Below, one piece after another: positions 60,831-64,000 of a stretch of 64,000 nucleotides of DNA (positions are counted from its first letter, which is position 1; the number at the start of each line of letters is the position of its first letter). A program made the translations under genes and the position numbers. Below the pieces are notes generated by a model that ran no database searches, had not been told where the DNA came from, and worked only from the letters and a program-made list of their open reading frames with translations. Source of the DNA: Alicyclobacillus tolerans (GTDB taxonomy: Bacteria; Bacillota; Bacilli; Alicyclobacillales; Alicyclobacillaceae); the NCBI RefSeq assembly GCF_900142255.1, contig NZ_FRAF01000004.1:62001-126000 (forward strand). The letters are read 5' to 3'.

Positions 60831-62168
60831 TTATTCGAATTTTCTTTCCCTTTGAAGTTCCAAAATTAAATCTGAAAATGTTGGAAAAGAAATATCAACG
60901 GCTGACCAATTTTCAATAGTCACTTCTTGCTCAGCTGCCAAACCAGCCACTGCAAAACTCATCGCAATTCGATGGTCATGAAAACTATCCACCACTCCGC
61001 CGTTTAATTTTCCTCCTATAATAGTTAGCCCATCGTCTGCTTCTTCGACATGTACACCGAGCGTCTGAAGTCCTTTAGCCATAGCTAAAATCCGGTCTGT
61101 TTCTTTAACTCTCAATTCTCCTGCACCGCGAATAGTGGTTTTTCCCTCTGCCACTGCTGCAGCTACGGCCAAAATGGGGATTTCATCAATTAATGACGGG
61201 ATTTCCTCAGGAAGAATATCCGTTCCACTGAGTGGTTGATAACGTACACGTACGTTTCCAAGAGGTTCGCCCGCACTCTCCCGTTGATTCAATATTTCCA
61301 CATGGGCGCCCATCCTTTGTAATACCTTTAAAAATCCAATACGTGTAGGATTCAACCCTACATGCTCAATCGTTACATCGCTATCAGGAACAATAGCGGC
61401 AGCCACGAGCAGAAATGCAGCAGAAGATGCATCACCAGGTATTTCTACTGAGGTTGCACGCAGGGGTTGTTCTGCTCGAATGGATATGTAGCGTTTTTCT
61501 CCCTCTTTTTCCATATCTACCTGGACTCCAAATCCAAGCAACATTCGTTCTGTGTGGTCACGGCTGGGTTGAGATTCAATAATGGTGGTCACTCCACCAG
61601 CTTTTGGTGCATGTAACCCAGCCAACATCACTGCCGATTTGACTTGTGCGCTGGGAACGGGCAATGTATAGCGAATGGCTGAGAGTGGAGATTGGCCAAT
61701 AAGAGCAAAAGGTGCGTAACTGCCTGAGCGCGCGTAAGCGATGGCTCCCATTTCTGCGAGTGGTTTCAGCACTCTTCCCATGGGGCGACGGCGCAGAGAG
61801 TCATCTCCTGTCAAGCAGGCAAAAGAAACTTGACTAGCAATAGCTCCGCTGAAAAGACGAATGGTTGTCCCAGAATTACCGCAATCCAATACATTTTCAG
61901 GTTCTTTCAAAGACCCTCCAGTACCTTTAATGAGTAAGGACTCTTGCTCAAAAGAAACAGAGGCGCCCAGTTGTTTGGCCACTTCCAGAGAAGAACGGCA
62001 ATCAGCCGCATTCAACCATCCTTCAATGCGTGTTGTTCCCTCAGCCAGTAAAGCAAACAAGATAGCTCGATGGGTCATGGACTTGTCTCCAGGAACGCGC
62101 ACAGTTCCACTTAAGTTGGCTGTTTTTTTAAAAGTTCTACGATTCGGATGGGTTAAAGAAATTTTCAT
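60831..62168 (-). CDS. aroA: 3-phosphoshikimate 1-carboxyvinyltransferase (EPSP synthase)
   Basis: Sixth step of the shikimate pathway, adding enolpyruvate to shikimate-3-phosphate. At 445 residues the motifs are VRVPGDKSMTHRAILFALLAEG, LDCGNSGTTIRLFSG with the active-site LDCGNSGT, LRRRPMGRVLKPLAEMGA and the C-terminal DHRIAMSFAVAG. ALA-rich features do not decide between glyphosate classes. The start ATG 62168 is 10 nt from GGGAGGAG and overlaps the tyrA end by 32 bp. B. subtilis calls it aroE. Confidence 0.96.
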   Translation of the reverse strand: MKISLTHPNRRTFKKTANLSGTVRVPGDKSMTHRAILFALLAEGTTRIEGWLNAADCRSSLEVAKQLGASVSFEQESLLIKGTGGSLKEPENVLDCGNSGTTIRLFSGAIASQVSFACLTGDDSLRRRPMGRVLKPLAEMGAIAYARSGSYAPFALIGQSPLSAIRYTLPVPSAQVKSAVMLAGLHAPKAGGVTTIIESQPSRDHTERMLLGFGVQVDMEKEGEKRYISIRAEQPLRATSVEIPGDASSAAFLLVAAAIVPDSDVTIEHVGLNPTRIGFLKVLQRMGAHVEILNQRESAGEPLGNVRVRYQPLSGTDILPEEIPSLIDEIPILAVAAAVAEGKTTIRGAGELRVKETDRILAMAKGLQTLGVHVEEADDGLTIIGGKLNGGVVDSFHDHRIAMSFAVAGLAAEQEVTIENWSAVDISFPTFSDLILELQRERKFE

Positions 62169-63039
62169 GACTTTTCCACTCCTCCCATTCGTTTCTAGCT
62201 ACTTGAGATCTCTTTAATTCGCTTTCTATACCTTGAAAATCTTGATTTTCTAGTAAAAATTTAAAACGTTTTAATGTATCTTCTATACGTTGTAAATGCA
62301 AAAGTATGGGTTCACGGTTTTGGTGGATAGTTTCTAACCAAAATTGGCTAGGAGAAGAAGCAAGTCGAGTGATGTCTCGAAATGCTGGCCCAGTGCATGC
62401 AGCAAGCAGTTTGGGATCGACTCCGCTGTTTATCCAATAATCTTCATAGGCAAGCATGACGCTCAGTGAAGTGAGATGAACGGTATGCGAGACCACAGCC
62501 ATCCATTCATCATGCAATTCAGCATTGTCGAGTATCACAAGATGAGCACCTGTGCCTTGAAGAAAATCTCGAAAATAATCTAATGCTGGCCAATTCTTTA
62601 TGACAATCCAAGAACAATTAAGAAACAATTCAGCATTGGCCGATTGCGGACCGCCCACACTTTTTCCAGCCATCGGATGTGTAGGCAGAAACCTTTGACG
62701 CAATCCAAGTTGCTCTGCAACTTCACATATGCAACCTTTCACAGAACAAACGTCTATACACCATTCACAGTATGCAGAAATTTTAGGGAGAAGTGAAATA
62801 GCCGCTTCAACTGGCACCGCGAGCAATCCAATCGTGTATGACCTATCAGAGGCGGTTTTCTCCATATCATCCCAGGAGGCAAACACATGAGTAAAAACGT
62901 CTAACTGCATTGCCTCCTGACGATGTGAAGGGTGATTTTCCAAACCATAAAAAATCCAGTCAGGATGCTTTTCTTTCCAAGCAAGCGCTAGTGAAACCCC
63001 GATTAAGCCGCATCCTACCACAAGTACACGCACGTTCAT
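62137..63039 (-). CDS. tyrA: Prephenate dehydrogenase
   Basis: Converts prephenate to 4-hydroxyphenylpyruvate on the way to tyrosine. The 300-residue NAD-dependent enzyme has [27 protein letters not shown]-like [31 protein letters not shown], and [18 protein letters not shown] with the catalytic His in the VSHTVHL segment. An ACT domain is missing, so feedback control may occur through other routes. It overlaps both neighbours by 4 and 32 bp, so the three-gene operon is translationally coupled. Confidence 0.93.
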   Translation of the reverse strand: MNVRVLVVGCGLIGVSLALAWKEKHPDWIFYGLENHPSHRQEAMQLDVFTHVFASWDDMEKTASDRSYTIGLLAVPVEAAISLLPKISAYCEWCIDVCSVKGCICEVAEQLGLRQRFLPTHPMAGKSVGGPQSANAELFLNCSWIVIKNWPALDYFRDFLQGTGAHLVILDNAELHDEWMAVVSHTVHLTSLSVMLAYEDYWINSGVDPKLLAACTGPAFRDITRLASSPSQFWLETIHQNREPILLHLQRIEDTLKRFKFLLENQDFQGIESELKRSQVARNEWEEWKSHENFFNPSES

Positions 63040-64000
63040 TGGTTTGTGTTTGCCGACGTTACTTCTGGATTTAGCACGCGAACAATGCGATTGACTTCCT
63101 CTATAAGATTCTCAAAGTTTTCCAAAGTCAAAGATTGTGGTCCATCGGAGAGAGCTTCTTGCGGGTTGGGATGTACTTCCACAATTAAGCCGTGCGCACC
63201 AGCAGCCATAGCCGCCCGGCTCATGGCAGTCACATAGCGCCATTTTCCAACTCCATGTGAAGGATCGACAATGACGGGTAGATGCGATAAGTGTTTCACT
63301 ACAGGTACAGCGTTTAAGTCGAGTGTGTTGCGCGTATATGTTTCAAATGTGCGAATACCTCGTTCACAAAGAATAACATTAGGGTTGCCTTCAGACAAAA
63401 TATACTCTGCAGACATCAGCCATTCTTCAATCGTGTTGCTAAAACCACGCTTTAGCAATACAGGTGTTTGTGTACGTCCAACAGCGCGCAGCAACGCGTA
63501 GTTTTGCATATTGCGTGCACCAATTTGAAGAATGTCTACATAGTCAACCATCAGATTGACGGTTTCTGGTTCCATCACTTCGCTGATTATCGGCAGTCCT
63601 GTTATTTCACGAGCTTCAGCCATATATTTAAGTCCCTCTTCGCCAAGCCCTTGAAAAGAATACGGGGACGATCGCGGTTTAAATGCCCCACCGCGCAAAA
63701 TGTGAGCGCCTGCTTCTTTTACACGCTGAGCAATTTCAATCATCCCTGTCCGTGACTCGACAGAACAGGGGCCCGCCATATACACCGGTTCTGGACCACC
63801 AATTTTCAAGTTGCCTACAGAAATGACAGTGTCAAGAGGATGAAAATCCCGCGAAGCTAATTTAAATGGATTACTCACAGAAACCACCTTTTCTACGCAT
63901 TCCAGCGATTCAACTGCTAATTCACCCACACGTTCCTTGGCACCGATTACACCAATAATTGTTTTTTCAATTCCTTGTGAGACGTGAACACCAAGTCCTT
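63036..64000 (-). CDS. aroF: 3-deoxy-7-phosphoheptulonate synthase, AroF type I-beta (5' end outside window)
   Basis: First step of the shikimate pathway, joining PEP and erythrose-4-phosphate. The frame is open to base 64000, with an N-terminal regulatory-like segment ([37 protein letters not shown]) before the barrel. The barrel has [46 protein letters not shown] and [10 protein letters not shown]. This is the type with the N-terminal ferredoxin-like domain, which lets tyrosine or prephenate act as feedback ligands. The internal ATG 63929 is not the real start. It overlaps tyrA by 4 bp. Confidence 0.95.
   Translation of the reverse strand, partial: GLGVHVSQGIEKTIIGVIGAKERVGELAVESLECVEKVVSVSNPFKLASRDFHPLDTVISVGNLKIGGPEPVYMAGPCSVESRTGMIEIAQRVKEAGAHILRGGAFKPRSSPYSFQGLGEEGLKYMAEAREITGLPIISEVMEPETVNLMVDYVDILQIGARNMQNYALLRAVGRTQTPVLLKRGFSNTIEEWLMSAEYILSEGNPNVILCERGIRTFETYTRNTLDLNAVPVVKHLSHLPVIVDPSHGVGKWRYVTAMSRAAMAAGAHGLIVEVHPNPQEALSDGPQSLTLENFENLIEEVNRIVRVLNPEVTSANTNQ

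Noticed and set aside
1-64000. CRISPR arrays, rRNA or tRNA genes
   Set aside because: No regularly spaced direct repeats with unique spacers and no cloverleaf or rRNA-like stretches were seen. The only repeated direct sequence of interest is the dif-like pair.

Overview
The window looks like chromosome from a spore-forming, low-to-moderate GC Bacillota (Bacilli). The evidence is the FabL-type enoyl reductase, the bacillithiol gene bshA, the sporulation membrane protein ylbJ, the Bacillus marker genes ypmA, ypmB and ypiB, a SAM-I (S-box) riboswitch, strong AAGGAGG ribosome binding sites and several TTG/GTG starts. An Alicyclobacillaceae-like relative is my guess; the species cannot be fixed from the sequence alone.

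Layout. 1-5.3 kb: fabL end, MarR regulator, murI, XTP pyrophosphatase, HAD phosphatase, glyS. 5.3-15.4 kb: reductases and a methionine block, with a SAM-I riboswitch reading into metH, then a homocysteine methyltransferase/methylene-THF reductase fusion, then a PatB-type C-S lyase and a PaaK/CapK-like adenylate-forming enzyme. 15.4-21.6 kb: HtrA-like protease, hydrolase, ABC ATPase, a tiny membrane ORF, rhodanese and cydAB. 21.7-27.9 kb: a complete filamentous phage (inovirus). 28-64 kb, almost all on the minus strand: csaA, HlyD-like protein, murF (ddl opposite), dnaD, asnS, a short FtsH-like protease, ypmB-ypmA-surE, methylthioadenosine salvage (mtaD, mtnA, mtnP), dinG, birA-cca-bshA, dapB, a MazG-like protein, ylbJ (plus), uppP, icd, two membrane proteins (plus), ypiB, and aroA-tyrA-DAHP synthase.

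The main discovery is the 6.2-kb inovirus-like prophage at 21706-27926. It is bounded by a 24-bp direct repeat, and the right copy continues into a sequence very close to a Firmicutes dif site, the XerC/XerD chromosome dimer-resolution site. Gene orientation switches from mostly plus on the left to mostly minus on the right, as expected at a replication terminus. The element encodes a small possible ssDNA-binding protein, several tiny membrane proteins, a four-FN3-like-domain adhesin, a leaderless 73-aa major coat candidate, minor coat candidates, a short Zot/pI ATPase and a Rep_trans-type replication protein. No secretin is present, as expected for a host without an outer membrane. The last 49 residues of the adhesin are 59% identical to the major coat candidate, so the phage appears to display its FN3-like array on a coat-protein module. 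In the circular form the space between rep and the first gene would hold attP, a 95-nt three-way-junction fold and a terminator, which resembles a filamentous-phage intergenic region.

The chromosomal genes form ordinary housekeeping clusters. Sulfur amino acid metabolism recurs: metH, the yitJ-like fusion and patB on the left, methylthioadenosine salvage on the right. Cell wall precursor genes (murI, murF, ddl, dapB, uppP) are scattered across the window.
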